Assembly: GCA_030704615.1 (NCBI GenBank) | Contig: CM060734.1 | Location: 12,958,001-13,022,000, forward strand | DNA length: 64,000 nucleotides | DNA from: Takakia lepidozioides | Taxonomy: Eukaryota; Streptophyta; Takakiopsida; Takakiales; Takakiaceae | Direction: 5' to 3' | In this document: positions 35,343 through 47,828 of the stretch, piece after piece | Numbering within the stretch: position 1 is the first letter of the stretch | Layout: each line of letters starts with the position of its first letter | The notes under the pieces: model-generated | What the model was told of the DNA's origin: nothing | The model's database searches: none | Seen by the model: the letters and a program-made list of their open reading frames with translations, nothing else | Position numbers and translations under genes: made by a program

Positions 35343-38300
35343 TCATTTCCACGGTGATTTGAGCTTAGAAGCTTGAATCTTTCCTTTCTTCTGCAACCAT
35401 AGAACCAAATCCCCCGTCTTAAAAGTCTTTAACTTGCCTTCATCAAACTGTTCCTTTCGCTTCATCTGAATTCTGGTCATATTATCAGCTGCATCAGCAC
35501 GTACTTCTTCCACATGGTATAATTCATGTTTCCTGACCTTGATGGAGTCTTGCAATTCCATTCTTTTTCCCCACTCCGTTCTCATGGTAGGTAACAGGAA
35601 TTCCACTGGAAGTAAGGCTTCCATACCATAAACTAATTGGAATGGTGTATACTTAGTTGTGACTTTATATGAAGTCCTGTATGACCACAAAGCTGTCAGC
35701 AGCTTTGTATCCCAATCCGTTCTGTTTGCATTGACTATCTTAGCCAAGATAGTACATAGTATTTTGTTGGTAGCCTCTGCCTGCCCATTACCCTGTGGGT
35801 AATATGTTGTACTCTTTCTATGCACAATCATAAACTCTTTAGTCAACAACTCAATGGTCTCATTCATGAAGTGACTTCCTTGATCACTGATAAATTCTAA
35901 GGGACATCCAAATCGTGTAAGTATGTTCTCGTACAGGAACCTTGCTGTGGACTTGGCTGTGTTGTCCCTCAAAGCTTTAGCTTCCACCCACTTTGTAGTA
36001 TAATCAGTGGCTGTAATTATGTACCTGTTTCGTGTATTCTTGGATGGTGGATTAATTGGTCCAACAAAGTCTAGTCCCCATTTCTGAAATGGTTCCGTAG
36101 GCATTGTAGGATGCAAGGCCATTCTTCCAGATCTCTGCAAAGGTCCTAGCCTCTGACATTCATCACACTTCTGACAATACTCATGTACATCTTTGAACAA
36201 AGTAGGCCACCAGTATCCTGCGAGTAGTATCTTTCTACTGGTAGTCGCTTCTCCAAAATGACCTCCAGCCACTCCTTTATGAACTTCCTCCAAGACTTTA
36301 TTTACTTCATGGTGGTACAAGCATCGTTTTAGTACTCCATCAGGTCCTAACTTATACATTCTGCTTCCTACCATAGTATAAGGTAAAGCTCTGATAGCAA
36401 TTCTCTTCCTCTGCTCCTTGCCATAACTAGGTGGGCACTGACCATGAGCAAGGTAGTATCTGATTGGCCACTGCCAATCTAACCATTCATCTGCACTTCC
36501 TTGCACCTCCATTACAAATAAACTCGCATCAGGTAACTGATCGTCCACTCCTGTGGCGGCCTCTCCTGTTGTTAGTCGTGACAAATGATCTGCCACAAGA
36601 TGCAAACGGCCAGGCTTGTAAATAACCTCGAACTCAAACTCATGCAAGATTATTAACCACCTCGCTATCCTTCCACTTATCAAAGGTTTGTTCACCAGAT
36701 ATATCAGAGCCTGGTGATCCACATAAAACATAAACTTTCTTCCCAATAGGTAATGCCTGAATTTCTTGACTGCATAAATCATTGCCAATGCTTCTCTTTC
36801 CGTTGTACTATAGTTCCTCTCAGCACTGTTCATCAATCGGCTAGCATAGTACACAGGTGAATCTATATTTCCTGTAACATTCTGGGCTAACACCGCACCC
36901 AACGCTTCTCCTGATGCATCGCAGTGAACATGAAATACTACATGCCAGTGAGGGTTAATCAGCACAGGTGTAGTTGTTACTGACAGTGTAAGTTCCTCAA
37001 ACGCCTGTTGACATTCAGCTGTCCAGGCAAACACTGCATCTTTCTTCAGAAGCTTGCTCAATGGTGCTGCTATTTGTGCATACCTTTTGACAAATCTTCT
37101 GTAATAACTGGTTTGCCCAAGGAATCTCCTTAAACTCTTAACATTCACTGGTGGTGGAGAGACTTTAATGGACTCTGTCTTCCTGGGATCCACAAGAAGT
37201 CCCTTCTTACACACAATGTGTCCCAGAAGCACCCCTGAGTTCACACAGAAAGTACACTTCTCTGGATTCAAGCCCAGACCTCTCATCCTGCATCTGGCCA
37301 GGCATAACTCCAATTTATGCAAGTGCTCATTCTTAGAGCTGTACACACTGAAATCATCCAAGAATACCTGCATGAAATCATCCAGATACTCATGAAAAGA
37401 TTCACTTATCACTCTCTGAAAGGTCGCTGGTGCATTACAAAGTCCAAAGGGCATGACTTTGTATGCATAAGCCCCTCAGTGTGTGATGAAAGCTGTTTTC
37501 CCTTGGTCTTCTTCTGCCACTTGCACTTGATTATAACCACTGAAGCCATCCATGAATGAGTACATCTCATGGCCTGCCACAGTGTCTAATACTGCTTCTG
37601 TGAATGGCAAAGGGAAAGGATCTTTCTTCGTACAAGCATTCAGCTTCTTATAGTTCACACATACTCTCAGTTTGCCATTCTTCTTGGGAACTATAACAAT
37701 GGGTGACAACCAAGTTGTATACTCTATTGGGTATATAAACTTAGCCTCAGCCAACTTCTTTATCTCTTCTCCAACCTTCTGTGCGTAGTTGGGATTCATT
37801 CTATACCTCGCCTGCTTGATTGGTACTGACCCTGGTTCCAGTTCAATCTTATGCTGACAGACTTCAGGTGGTATCCCTTTTAGATCCTCATAGCTCCAAG
37901 CAAATACATCTCTGTATTTGATGAACAAGCTTTTAGCTTCTTCGAAGAATTCCGGCTCCAAATCAGCTCCTACTTTTACCATCCTCGGTTCCTCCTGAGT
38001 TCCCACATTTACTTCTCTCACCTGCTCATCAGCTGTGATTGTCCAACCAGTCACCACTTCATCCTTTAAGCTCACAGTGGCTGGTTCTTCTAGGATTTCT
38101 ATCTCTCCCTCCTTTTCTTCATAGAAATGTGGTGGGTAACTGCTGGTTTCCTCTTCAATTGGTGTTGCCGACACTACACCACAGCAGATACCTCTTAAAC
38201 AACTTAGGCTTTCCAGCCGCATCTCCGCAACCTGCTCCCATTCTGGGTGTGCAGCAAATAGGGTAGCTTCCTGCTCCTCATCCAGTCCTCCTCTCCAGTC

Positions 38301-38564
38301 ATACTCTCTGACTCCTCGAGGTCTTCTTGTAGCAGGTAATCTACTAGATTTCTTTGTGGTAATTTGTATCTCGTGCATCCCATTATGCACAGTTAGTAAC
38401 TGAGAATTCCAGTCATGGAATACCCTGGCCTGTTTCAGCCATGGACGTCCCAATAATAAGGAGTAAGCCTCCATGACTTCATCCATTTTTAATACAGTTA
38501 CTGTGATCATAAAGATCATTTTCTGTATCTGTATCTTAACTCCTCTTATTAATCCCAATGGCTA
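35343..38564 (-). pseudogene. X1 Pol: RT, RNase H, integrase
   Basis: Minus strand. 38558-37476 encodes the protease-RT connection and the RT N-terminus ('CQHKIELEPGSVPIKQARYR', 'WLSPIVIVPKKNGKLRVCVN'). After TGA at 37476 it continues with 'VMPFGLCNAPATFQRVIS', the catalytic 'FLDDFSVYS' (about 37372-37350), and RNase H ('HCDASGEALGAVLAQN', 'ADHLSRL'). Integrase follows, with an HHCC finger ('HKGVAGGHF', 'CQKCDECQRLG'), catalytic D ('GLDFVGP'), D ('SDQGSHF') and E ('GNGQAEATNK'), and a GPY/F-like C-terminus cut by TGA ('KLKSPWK'). Stops at 38562 (TAG), 37476 (TGA) and 35343 (TGA) are point changes compared with copy X2. Very high similarity to X2 suggests recent activity. Confidence 0.9.
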
Positions 38565-40974
38565 TACACTTCTTTGATCTGCCATTGTTACTGTAAATGG
38601 GGCTGGTTTCATGTTACTTAGACCAAGCTTCTTCCTTAATTGGTCTGTCATGATATTTACTCCAGAACCACCATCTATCAGTACATCAGTTAGTTCTGTG
38701 CTTCCAATTCTCAATTGGATTACTGGCATAGAATCATCAAAGTCCATGACTGGTTCTCGCCCTTCCGGCTTCACATTATAACTGGTCACCTTGCTGTTCA
38801 GGTCTGTGTTTCCTGTCTCTTGGGCAATTCGATTGATTGCCTGATACAGCCTGTGCCTACAATAAGGTGCCACAGCTAATAGCTGTCCAATGGTAATTTC
38901 TGCTTTGGTCTGACATATTACTGCAGCCAAAGTCTCTTCATTACTTTGCATGTCTGCATCTTCTTTTTTCCTTTCTTCCTCACTCCCTTCTTTTTCTCCA
39001 TCCGAATCAGAGGAATCTGCCACAGGAATATCAGTACTCTTTTGCATTTCCCTTATAGTATCTGCCACTTCCTTGTGCAGTTCCTTCTCATCTTTCCAAG
39101 TCTCTTCATCTTCAGGCATATCATTGCCACTTCCAGTCTCATCTTCTTCCTCTTCTACTGGAGGTATTAGTTTGGCTTTACTTCTTGTTACTATCATTGT
39201 ACTTACTTCTGGTACAACACATGGCCTAACCATGTGAGCTGCCACCACTGGGCCCTCATTCACAGGAGCTCTCATCTCATTCTGGTGTCTTATCCAGAAT
39301 GAACAGGCTGCCTTGCGATGTCCTGGCTGATTACAATAGTAACATAGCTCTTCACCATTGGGTCCTCGCCCTTGGTCTGTTCTTGGATTATTTCTATAAT
39401 CCTGATTCCCGGGCTGGTAATTCCCCCTTGGGTTACCCTGATAGTTGCCTCTGGAATTCCCTTGGTAATTCCCTCTTGAATTACCTCTTCCTTCCATGCC
39501 ATTGTTATAACCACCAGACCTACCATAGTGGTCCTGATCATTATTTCTTCTTGGCTGGGGCTGCACCTGATGCACCCTTACTTGCCTAGGTTCTCTTGCA
39601 GCTGTCCTTCTGTTGTAGTAACAATTCTCAGTAGAATGGTTATCCATTTTACAGATAGTACAGTGTTTCTCCTTCATGTGGCATTCTGTGGTGGTATGGC
39701 CTTCATTCTGGCATTTTGCACACCATACACCCTTCCTCCAATGTGTTGCAGCCTCTGTGGCATACTTCTTCAAGATTTCTTCCAATTTTTTTTCATAGTT
39801 ATCCCTCTTCAACTTCTCCTTTCTCTTCAACAGTTTCATGCTTCTTCTGCTTCAGCTGTTGTAAACTTCCATACACTTCATCCTCAGTTTTACTTGTCCT
39901 GAACCTATTTCGAAATGCTGTATTCAAGCCATTCCAGGTTAGGAAATGATTATCAGGGAATCTTGCATACCATTCACTTGCTTTCTTGATAAGTGAACAA
40001 GGAAACAGTCTCATCTTGGCATCATCGCCATTCTCATTGTTCACTATACACATGTGCTCAAATTGGCTAATGTGTACATCGGGATCCCCTTTTCCTGAAT
40101 ATATTGGAAAGGGTGGTTTTGCCCGTGTTGGTTGTAACGCCATCTGTGGCCCTTCCTTCTGCCCACTGGCAGGTGCTGGCACCCTTGCTGGTGCTGGTCC
40201 TTCTGGACCTGTTGTTTTTGTGGTGGATCTTCCACCAAGTGGTGGCCCTTGAGCACTCCTTGCTTCTGGTCCCACGATATTCACAGTATTCCCAGCTTCA
40301 GTTGCACTACTTCCCACACTCCCTGTCCCCCCAGAGCCAGATCCAGGCAGCCCGCCTGATCCCCCTGAGCCGACACCTTCGTTGGCCTGTGATCCAAGTG
40401 CTCCACTTGATCCAGGTCCAACGGGTTGGGATGTCCTGGTTGTAGTCTCAACCTCAGCTGTTGGGTCTACTTCTTCATATTCTTCCTCTTCTAATTTCTT
40501 CTCTCTGTTTTCATCCTCCAAGTTCTGCCCTTGGGTTTCTTCTTCACTCATGTAACTCAACTGTAATGGTGTTGGAGAGTCTGAACTCTCCGTTGGCTCT
40601 GCCACATCCTCTTCTCCTTCTTCATCTTCTGCTTCAGAAACTGGAGTTCCTGCTTTTGGTGTTCCATGCCAACTCTTATCAAAGATTTCTGTCAAGTCTT
40701 TTATCCAAGGATGTACCTCAGATCTTTCTCCTCGTGATTGATCTTCTTCCTGTACCAATTCCCTTAATCTTTCTTGCAAAGAAACAGAAGGAGTGGCATC
40801 CAACTCTAGTTCTTCCGGTATAGGTGATGCACTTTTTGATCTTGATGGTGTGAGAGGTCCAGATGATTCCCCTATGTCTATTCCTCTCTCCCAAAGATAT
40901 GGATAATTAGCTTTCAGATAGCTTTCTCTTTTTGATGAATATCTTTGTCGTCTAGCTTCTCTTTCATCACTCAT
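38562..40974 (-). pseudogene. X1 Gag and protease
   Basis: Gag starts 'MSDEREARRQRYSSKRESYL' at 40974, with an acidic, then a Gly/Ser-rich N-terminal region, and a capsid-like core ('SGKGDPDVHISQFEHMCIV', 'WNGLNTAFRNRFRTSK'). Compared with X2 (63367-63632), 266 bp are deleted near 39839 at a CTCTTC/CTCCTC microhomology, shifting the frame. Three CCHC knuckles follow: 'CAKCQNEGHTTTEC', 'CTICKMDNHSTENC' and 'CYYCNQPGHRKAAC' (39745-39310). The protease has 'VLIDGGSGVNIM' at about 38685-38655; D-G-G replaces D-S-G, as in several plant Ty3/gypsy lineages. It ends at TAG 38562-38564, where X2 has CAG. Confidence 0.9.
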
Positions 40975-40995
40975 GTCCCATGTCTTTCATTTCTT

Positions 40996-41560
40996 TTAAT
41001 GTGGCAATAACCAAAACTCTCTTCTGTAATATCTCTCGTATATGCCTGGGTTTCTTTCAAGCTTCAATGCACCCTTGGCTATACTTGAAATCTCCGTTAC
41101 CATATAACCATATGGCAAACAAGTCTGAAAAGCTGTTCTTGGTGTGAGTTTGATCCACAAAATATCCTTTGGAATCCAATTCTTTACCAGTACAAGCTCT
41201 TCATGCATATGAGTATAAACATTCACCTTTCTTTCTTCCCAGCCTTCAAACTCTACTCGTTTAATGGATAGCAACGCTATCACATAAACTAATGTTGGTA
41301 ACCAACGTGCTCTTCCTCTACAGGCTACCTGATAAATCTTTATCACTCCTTTCTCCAGACCCCATTCTGGATCAGCATCATGCACTCGTTTAAGAATATT
41401 TTCTTTACATCCGTCTGGCAATTCCAAGAACCTTTGAAAGAATTGTTTGGACAATCTTTCTTCCTTCGTTCCACAGGGAATTTGATTCACTTCAAATTCT
41501 TTAATGGTCCAACCACCATGATCCCACCAGATGCCTGTCACATCTGGTTGTTCATGTCCC
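40996..41560 (-). CDS. Leader ORF of X between primer-binding site and gag
   Basis: Open on the minus strand from the primer-binding site to TGA/TAG at 40996, without a clear ATG until 'MHEELVLVKNWIP' near 41200. Sequence such as 'DVTGIWWDHGGWTIKEFEVN', 'KEERLSKQFFQRFLELPDGC' and 'RARWLPTLVYVIALLSIKRV' looks like folded protein. No known domain. Extending the frame upstream runs into the LTR, which is read-through. A leader protein of X is inferred; it could be fused by splicing or a non-AUG start. Confidence 0.45.
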
Positions 41561-41564
41561 AGGT

Positions 41565-41581
41565 CCCCAGTATGGTCGCCA
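41565..41581 (-). promoter_or_regulatory. X1 primer-binding site
   Basis: Minus strand TGGCGACCATACTGGGG, two bases after the LTR end. It starts with TGG as expected for priming by a tRNA CCA end. The tRNA was not identified. Confidence 0.75.
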
Positions 41582-41583
41582 AA

Positions 41584-42596
41584 TGTCGCGCGGCTTTTAC
41601 TCACCCATCCCTTCGCTATCCGAGGCGGAAACTCCAAGATAGAAGAGTTGGAAATCTCTAAGTACTCAGCCCGCGCAGAACAATCAGTCATGACCTACAG
41701 CTAGTGTATCATGGGGGTGTTTCATATGCATTTCCCTTTTTGCATTCATCTTAGCTACCTTTGGCATTGATAATTAAGTATCAGTTTGCTTCATCAATCT
41801 ATCGGTTTCCTTCACTCATCCATTCAATCCACGGCTTCTCTCAGATCTCTCTACACAGTGTGATTGTATCGTATAAGTATCAGATTATGATTTATCAGGT
41901 ATCAGGCCGAAGTCATTATGTCTCTATTCTGCTCTCCAATATCACTACAGCTTTGCATATAACAAGCATCTACTAATCCTCTTTCCTCCTTCATTGTGCT
42001 CTCCATCTCTTGCTCCGATCTCCGCTCCTGCCTGACTCCGAAGTCCCCCCCCTTCATTCCCCGTTTCTCCCTTTTATCCTCCTATCCGCGGTTCTAACCG
42101 TTTCCCTCTCTAACCGTCGTCTGTGAACTAACATGTTCCCTTCACAGGTGTTGTTCCCCACAGTCGTTCCCTATTATCGTGACAGCTGTGTCAAGCGGTG
42201 ACTGGCTGTGTTTGGCTGTGTCGGGCTGTGACTGGCTGTGTGGCTGTGCCGGGCTGTGACTGGCTGTGTGGGCTGTGTCTGCTGTGACGACTGTGACGGG
42301 CTGTGTGGGCTGTGACGACTGTGACGGGCTGTGTTGGCTGTGTGTTGGCTGTGTGGCCTGTGACTGCTGTGACGACTGTGACGGGCTGTGTGGGCTGTGA
42401 CGACTGTGACGGGCTGTGTTGGCTGTGTGGCCTGTGACTGCTGTGACGACTGTGACGGGCTGTGTGGGCTATGTAACCCCCCTCTATAGTGTGCTGCTGT
42501 CACCCCTAAGGCTCCTGTTGGTCTCAGTCTGTGCAAAAATTAAGGGTACCCTACAGATCCCGTATAAGTGTCTAAGTCCCCTACAGTCCTCTAACA
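41584..42596 (-). repeat. X1 5' LTR (1013 bp)
   Basis: Complete, minus orientation: TGTTAGAGGACTG at 42596 to GCGCGACA at 41584. It holds a CACAGC-type minisatellite (about 42180-42475), a GATAAAAGGG TATA-like box (about 42078-42069), and the stretch that encodes the 'TDCSARAEYLEISNSS' string. It is 93 bp longer than the copy at 46909, mainly through extra repeats. Confidence 0.9.
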
Positions 42597-42656
42597 TATG
42601 ACACAGCCTGTCACAGCTCAACACAGCCTACTAAAATTACACGAACCATAGAATCA

Positions 42657-45600
42657 GTGACAAGTGGACACATAAAAACTTCAGGAAAATGGATGACGGA
42701 AGAGGAAACGGAAATTACTTTAAAAATAGACACGTGGAGGTCAGGGTGCGACACACAGCAGAGAATGAAGTGCAAGGACAGGTGTCAAAAAGAAAGAGGA
42801 AAAGAACGGCCGTCAAATGGGATGAAAGGCGGGCCCATTAATGAATACGGAAAAAGGGAAACAGATCGAACGGCAAGTACAGAAAAGCTGAATTCATGTC
42901 GCATGTGTGATCCTAGTGGACTATCCAACAGGGAAAGTCCACTAAAGAAGATAAAAGTTAAAATCCAGTCACAGCAAATACAGCCAATAGAAAACCAGAG
43001 AAATGATCAAGAAAATGAAAGAAAATTGGGCGCAAGAGGCGGCGTCGTTCTGAGTAACGGGCGTCTCGACAGGACAGGCCATAAATGCTATAACTTGGAA
43101 ACTATGGAGGAACTAACCAACTATACGCTCGCAATATTACTTACGCAATGGCATAGACACGAAACGACAGAGCAGAGCTTTTCTCTTGAACAATGCTTGC
43201 AAGCCCCGCAGGCTTACAAGAGATTACCCATAGCTTTCTGCGGCAACCATACGTTTCTGCTTTGTGCACTACAGGCATTCCTGCAGTTGTTACAGCCAAA
43301 GCAGTTCTGTGAGTCTAAGATGAAGAGAGTGAGAGGAATGGAGGAAATCAGGGTGAAGAGCACCACAATTCTGCAGAAACAAACAATGGCTACCCCACAG
43401 GCGATAAAGATACTGGAGGAGCTGAGATTGGAAGGATTGCAAAGTCTAGATTGGACACTACACCATAGACAGTACATGTTACAATTTTTGCAGAACTTTG
43501 AGCCAAGGACAGGAACAACAACGGTGAAGGGAGTTGAATTAATGCTTACTCCCCTATACCTCCAGCAATTGTTTCGATTGCCAACAGGTCAGGTGCATGT
43601 GGGGGAACACAGGGCAAGACTACAAATAGGGGACTTATTCCAAGAAGGGAGTTTCTTTAAAACTCAGGGTTATGCTTGTACCAAAGCTGTGTACCCAGGG
43701 TTAAGAGAGATAGGCCAGGTATTGAACGTTCTGTTTGCCCTGAAACAGAACCAACAATATTTGAGCAGATCCTTCACAGAGGAAATACTCAAAGGCCTGA
43801 AGGGACAAGAGGTACAATGGGCGGACATTATGTACAACGCACTAGTAGAGGAGATGAAAAGATTACAAGGTACTACCGCAAAGTCTCCTATCATAGTGTC
43901 TGGCCCAATCATTGCTCAAATAATCCTTAATTCTGGCATACTTAATGCACAAGAAAGGAAGGAAATGGGAGTGTTTGAGCCAGAAACAACTGCAATGGAA
44001 GAGCAAGGCTCTTCACACAGTGAGGGTGGACTAGCAGCACAACCCGAGACTAAGATGCAGAGAAGGGGAAAGACTGTAGTGGCGGATCCACTGGCTTCAC
44101 GGATTCCGCATGATAATGTTTCCCAAGCTCATGACCAGGAAGGGGCACAGCAGCACAAAAGAATGTTATTACTGGAAGCAGGACCTTCAGAGAGGGAGGA
44201 GGAAGTTACTTCTGCATCACAGCCAACACAGCCACTTGAACGACTTGTCACAAGGTCACAAGTTATCCATGCAGCTCAACCCGAAATAATTGATTTGGAA
44301 AGTGAAGGGATAGAGATTCCAACTACAGAGCAGATAGTGGCAGAAATAGAGAAAGGGGACCTTCTCTATGAATATTCTGGTCTGGTCAAGGAGACAGAAA
44401 TCCCAGAGGTGCAACAGTTGCCCAAGGGAAATCCTGAGGTGCATATAATGCACACACCTGTGTTGGAGGTACCACAGGCGGAAGGTCATGACACTGTAAC
44501 ACCAGTCATAGATGAAGTAGTTCAGGAAGAAAATCCGGTGGGACAATGGCCTGAATGGTTAGTGAGACATCATACTGTTGAAGATCGGGAGGAACAGCAG
44601 CAACCTCACCATGATGACCCTCAACAGGCAATGCTGATGAGTTCCATAGGCAGGACACTTAATTTGTTGGGGACTTATGTCAAATCCCATGTTCCAATTA
44701 CCCAATTGACAGCCTTGAAAAGAGGAACTCAGGAAGGAGTTTGAGGCTCGACTTGCCACTGAGTGTGCAAACAAGGTCGATGAAGAGGTCACTCTCAAGA
44801 TGAAGCAGGACTTGGGCAATACAGAAATGGCTTTGCAGTTGGCCAAGCAACAACTGATTGAGGCAAACCTCACGCAAGACCAGTTGCACGAAGCACATAA
44901 GCAACAGCTATACCAAATGCAGGTGCAGCATGAAAGCAAGTTGCAAGAACTGAATGCACTACATACGGAGTTGCAGACAGTGCATAACAGGATGGAGATA
45001 CAATGTGCTACAATTACAACTATGCTTGACCAATCAACAAAAGAAATAAACAGTCAAGCGGAAAAATGTACGAAGGCAGAAGAAGAGAATGTTGAGCAAA
45101 TGAAGCTCATTGTCGATATGAAGAATACAATCTGTCGCCATGAAGATACTTTCAAGCAATACAGGCAGAGGGAAGCTGATCAAGAGAAACACATCGTGGA
45201 GTTGCAACAAACCATCGTGGCCAATAGAAATGAAATCGCGGTCAGTAACAAGGCTTCGAAGGAAGCCAATAATCTACTTGCTGCCTATGCGCAATTGGTT
45301 GAGCCACAGGCGAAGCGCATGGAGGCTTTACAACAGCAGTTGGAATTGTACAAGCTAAGAGAAGAGCAAACTCTCAGGGGAACCACAAGCAGCTTGGTGG
45401 ATAACAGCCTTATGCAGGTCTGGTTAGCACAAGGGCCAGTAGAGGGCAAAAGCCCACGGAAACTCACCCAAAGCGAGATGAATGAGCTCAGACTGCAGGT
45501 GCAGAACATTGCCACAACTACTATAGACAATGTCTATAGTAGGATAGCAGAGTTACAAGAGGATGTAGACGGACTCCAGACTCAAGTGGAAGACCTCACT

Positions 45601-46870
45601 TCAAACATCGACCAAAGAGTCTATATCCCTCAAGAACAGCTAATGGCTTCTTATTTGCAAGCCAGAACTCTGGCTTTTCAGTCTTCACAGGAGGTGCAGG
45701 AAATGCCAATGATACAGGAGCCAGTACCACCACCACCACAACAGGTCACTGTACCAATAGCTGAACCTGGGGTTACTACAACCACACCACAGCCACCACA
45801 GCCGGAGGTATGGGGCAATGCCGCTTTTAACCCACCTAAAACTCCAGCTGCAAGGGAGTACAGCAGGGCTATGCTTATGCCCTTCAACCAAATTCCCATC
45901 ATGTTGGATTTGGCTTGGAAAGAATTTAGTCCTCCGTAGTCATTCGCACATTACTACCAAATCATGCGTATTTGGCTGCCAGTGGCAACTAGGACTAAAG
46001 TTCTTCCAAACAATCGACATATTGAAGATCATCACTTTGCACAATACTGGCACGAGGCAGGTACCATGTTGAGGGAATTGGTTGCTTTCCAGGTTGTACA
46101 TGGACTCATTTATACCAAGACCAAGGAGATAGCAAGTATTGTCATGGGGTGCGGGCTATACTACGCTGCTTGTTTTCTGGTACGTTACCACATTGAGCAA
46201 CAAAAGATGCAAACACGCTTTCAAAGTTACTCCAGTGGAGATCATTGGGTATTACCTTCGGTGCCACCTCATATATACCTATATGACCCAAAAGTTATGA
46301 TGCAGAAGGATTCTCAAATTCGTTCATGATTTCAAGCAGCCTGCAACCAATTGTCAACACAGAAATTCGGACTTGATGACATTTTCTATAAGGGACATGT
46401 GGCATGGAAGTACTTGCACGCTGCACCAGTAATTGGTACCCCACTCATCTGGACAGACAAGGAGCTCAGTGCCTACACCAATTTTGCTGTTCAGCGGTTA
46501 CACCAAGTTGTAAAATACAAACTTCCAGACATGGTAGGACAGCATTGTATGCCCCAGATGATTCCACAAAAAGTTCGAAAATTAAAACACCTGAGAGGCG
46601 ATGAGGATTCTGATACAATTGTTTCTTCACACAATTCTTTTGACATGGGAGAAGACTATGCAATTCAGATGGAAGAGAAGAAACAAAGGGGATCTCCTAT
46701 GCCGGAAAGATTACCTCGATATCAACCTCCAGAAGGCCTCACTTATCCAGGTAGTGATCAACCATCTCCATCAACCAGAGACAGACCTCGGGCTCGTACA
46801 CACAGCCCACCACGAAACTCTCAACGTCAACAAGGTGCTCACTCACAAAGGTTTGCTACTCGGAAACAGT
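42657..46870 (+). pseudogene. X third ORF downstream of integrase, about 1400 codons
   Basis: In family X this frame follows the integrase and linker (compare X2 at 58430-57557). The N-terminal third is basic, then 'MEELTNYTLAILLTQW', 'CNHTFLLCALQAFLQLLQPK'-like and 'LEELRLEGLQSLDWTLHHRQ'. The middle has 'LYLQQLFRLPTGQVHVGEHR' and 'SPIIVSGPIIAQIILNSG'. From about 44720 (frameshift) a long coiled coil follows, then 'VYSRIAELQEDVDGLQTQVE', a Pro-rich hinge, 'MLPFNQIPIMLDLAWKEF'-like, stops at 45937 and 46327, and a basic Ser/Pro/Arg tail. No transmembrane segment is obvious, so it is not a clear envelope protein. Function unknown. Here it is on the plus strand, inverted relative to X1 Gag-Pol. 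Confidence 0.75.
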
Positions 46871-46893
46871 AAACCGTGAGGACACGGCTTTTT

Positions 46894-46905
46894 GGGGGGA
46901 AGGGG
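46894..46905 (+). promoter_or_regulatory. Polypurine tract of X
   Basis: GGGGGGAAGGGG, three bases before the LTR start TGTTAGAGG. It primes plus-strand DNA synthesis in LTR elements. Confidence 0.8.
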
Positions 46906-46908
46906 TAA

Positions 46909-47828
46909 TGTTAGAGGACTGTAGGGGACTTAGACACTTATACGGGATCTGTAGGGTACCCTTAATTTTTGCACAGACTGAGACCAACAGGAGCCTTAGG
47001 GGTGACAGCAGCGCACTATAGAGGGGGGTTACATAGCCCACACAGCCCGTCACAGTCGTCACAGCAGTCACAGGCCACACAGCCAACACAGCCCGTCACA
47101 GTCGTCACAGCCCACACAGCCCGTCACAGTCGTCACAGCCCACACAGCCAGTCACAGCCCGGCACAGCCACACAGCCAGTCACAGCCCGACACAGCCAAA
47201 CACAGCCAGTCACCGCTTGACACAACTGTCACGATAATAGGGAACGACTGTGGGGAACAACACCTGTGAAGGGAACATGTTAGTTCACAGACGACGGTTA
47301 GAGAGGGAAACGGTTAGAACCGCGGATAGGAGGATAAAAGGGAGAAACGGGGAATGAAGGGGGGGGACTTCGGAGTCAGGCAGGAGCGGAGATCGGAGGC
47401 AAGAGATGGAGAGCACGATGAAGGAGGAAAGAGGATTAGTAGATGCTTGTTATATGCAAAGCTGTAGTGATATTGGAGAGCAGAATAGAGACATAATGAC
47501 TTCGGCCTGATACCTGATAAATCATAATCTGATACTTATACGATACAATCACACTGTGTAGAGAGATCTGAGAGAAGCTGTGGATTGAATGGATGAGTGA
47601 AGGAAACCGATAGATTGATGAAGCAAACTGATACTTAATTATCAATGCCAAAGGTAGCTAAGATGAATGCAAAAAGGGAAATGCATAGGAAACACCCCCA
47701 TGATACACTAGCTGTAGGTCATGACTGATTGTTCTGCGCGGGCTGAGTACTTAGAGATTTCCAACTCTTCTATCTTGGAGTTTCCGCCTCGGATAGCGAA
47801 GGGATGGGTGAGTAAAAGCCGCGCGACA
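46909..47828 (+). repeat. X 3' LTR (920 bp), plus orientation
   Basis: TGTTAGAGGACTG to GCGCGACA, preceded by the polypurine tract and followed at once by Y sequence (47829). CACAGC repeats at 47040-47220; TATA-like GATAAAAGGG near 47333. It is inverted relative to the LTR at 41584-42596. Confidence 0.9.

Noticed and set aside
39528-40823. Leucine/serine-rich plus-strand frames opposite X1 Gag (likewise 62430-63446 opposite X2)
   Set aside because: Antisense shadows of acidic, lysine-rich Gag coding. No motif of their own.
42174-42536. Thr/Gln/Ser/His-rich frames in CACAGC repeats (also 34739-35140 and 46969-47220)
   Set aside because: Low-complexity translation of the LTR minisatellite, open in several frames by base composition only.
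42657-44744. Third ORF of X as an envelope gene
   Set aside because: No signal peptide, transmembrane segment or glycoprotein-like cysteine pattern was seen; coiled coil and basic tail point elsewhere.
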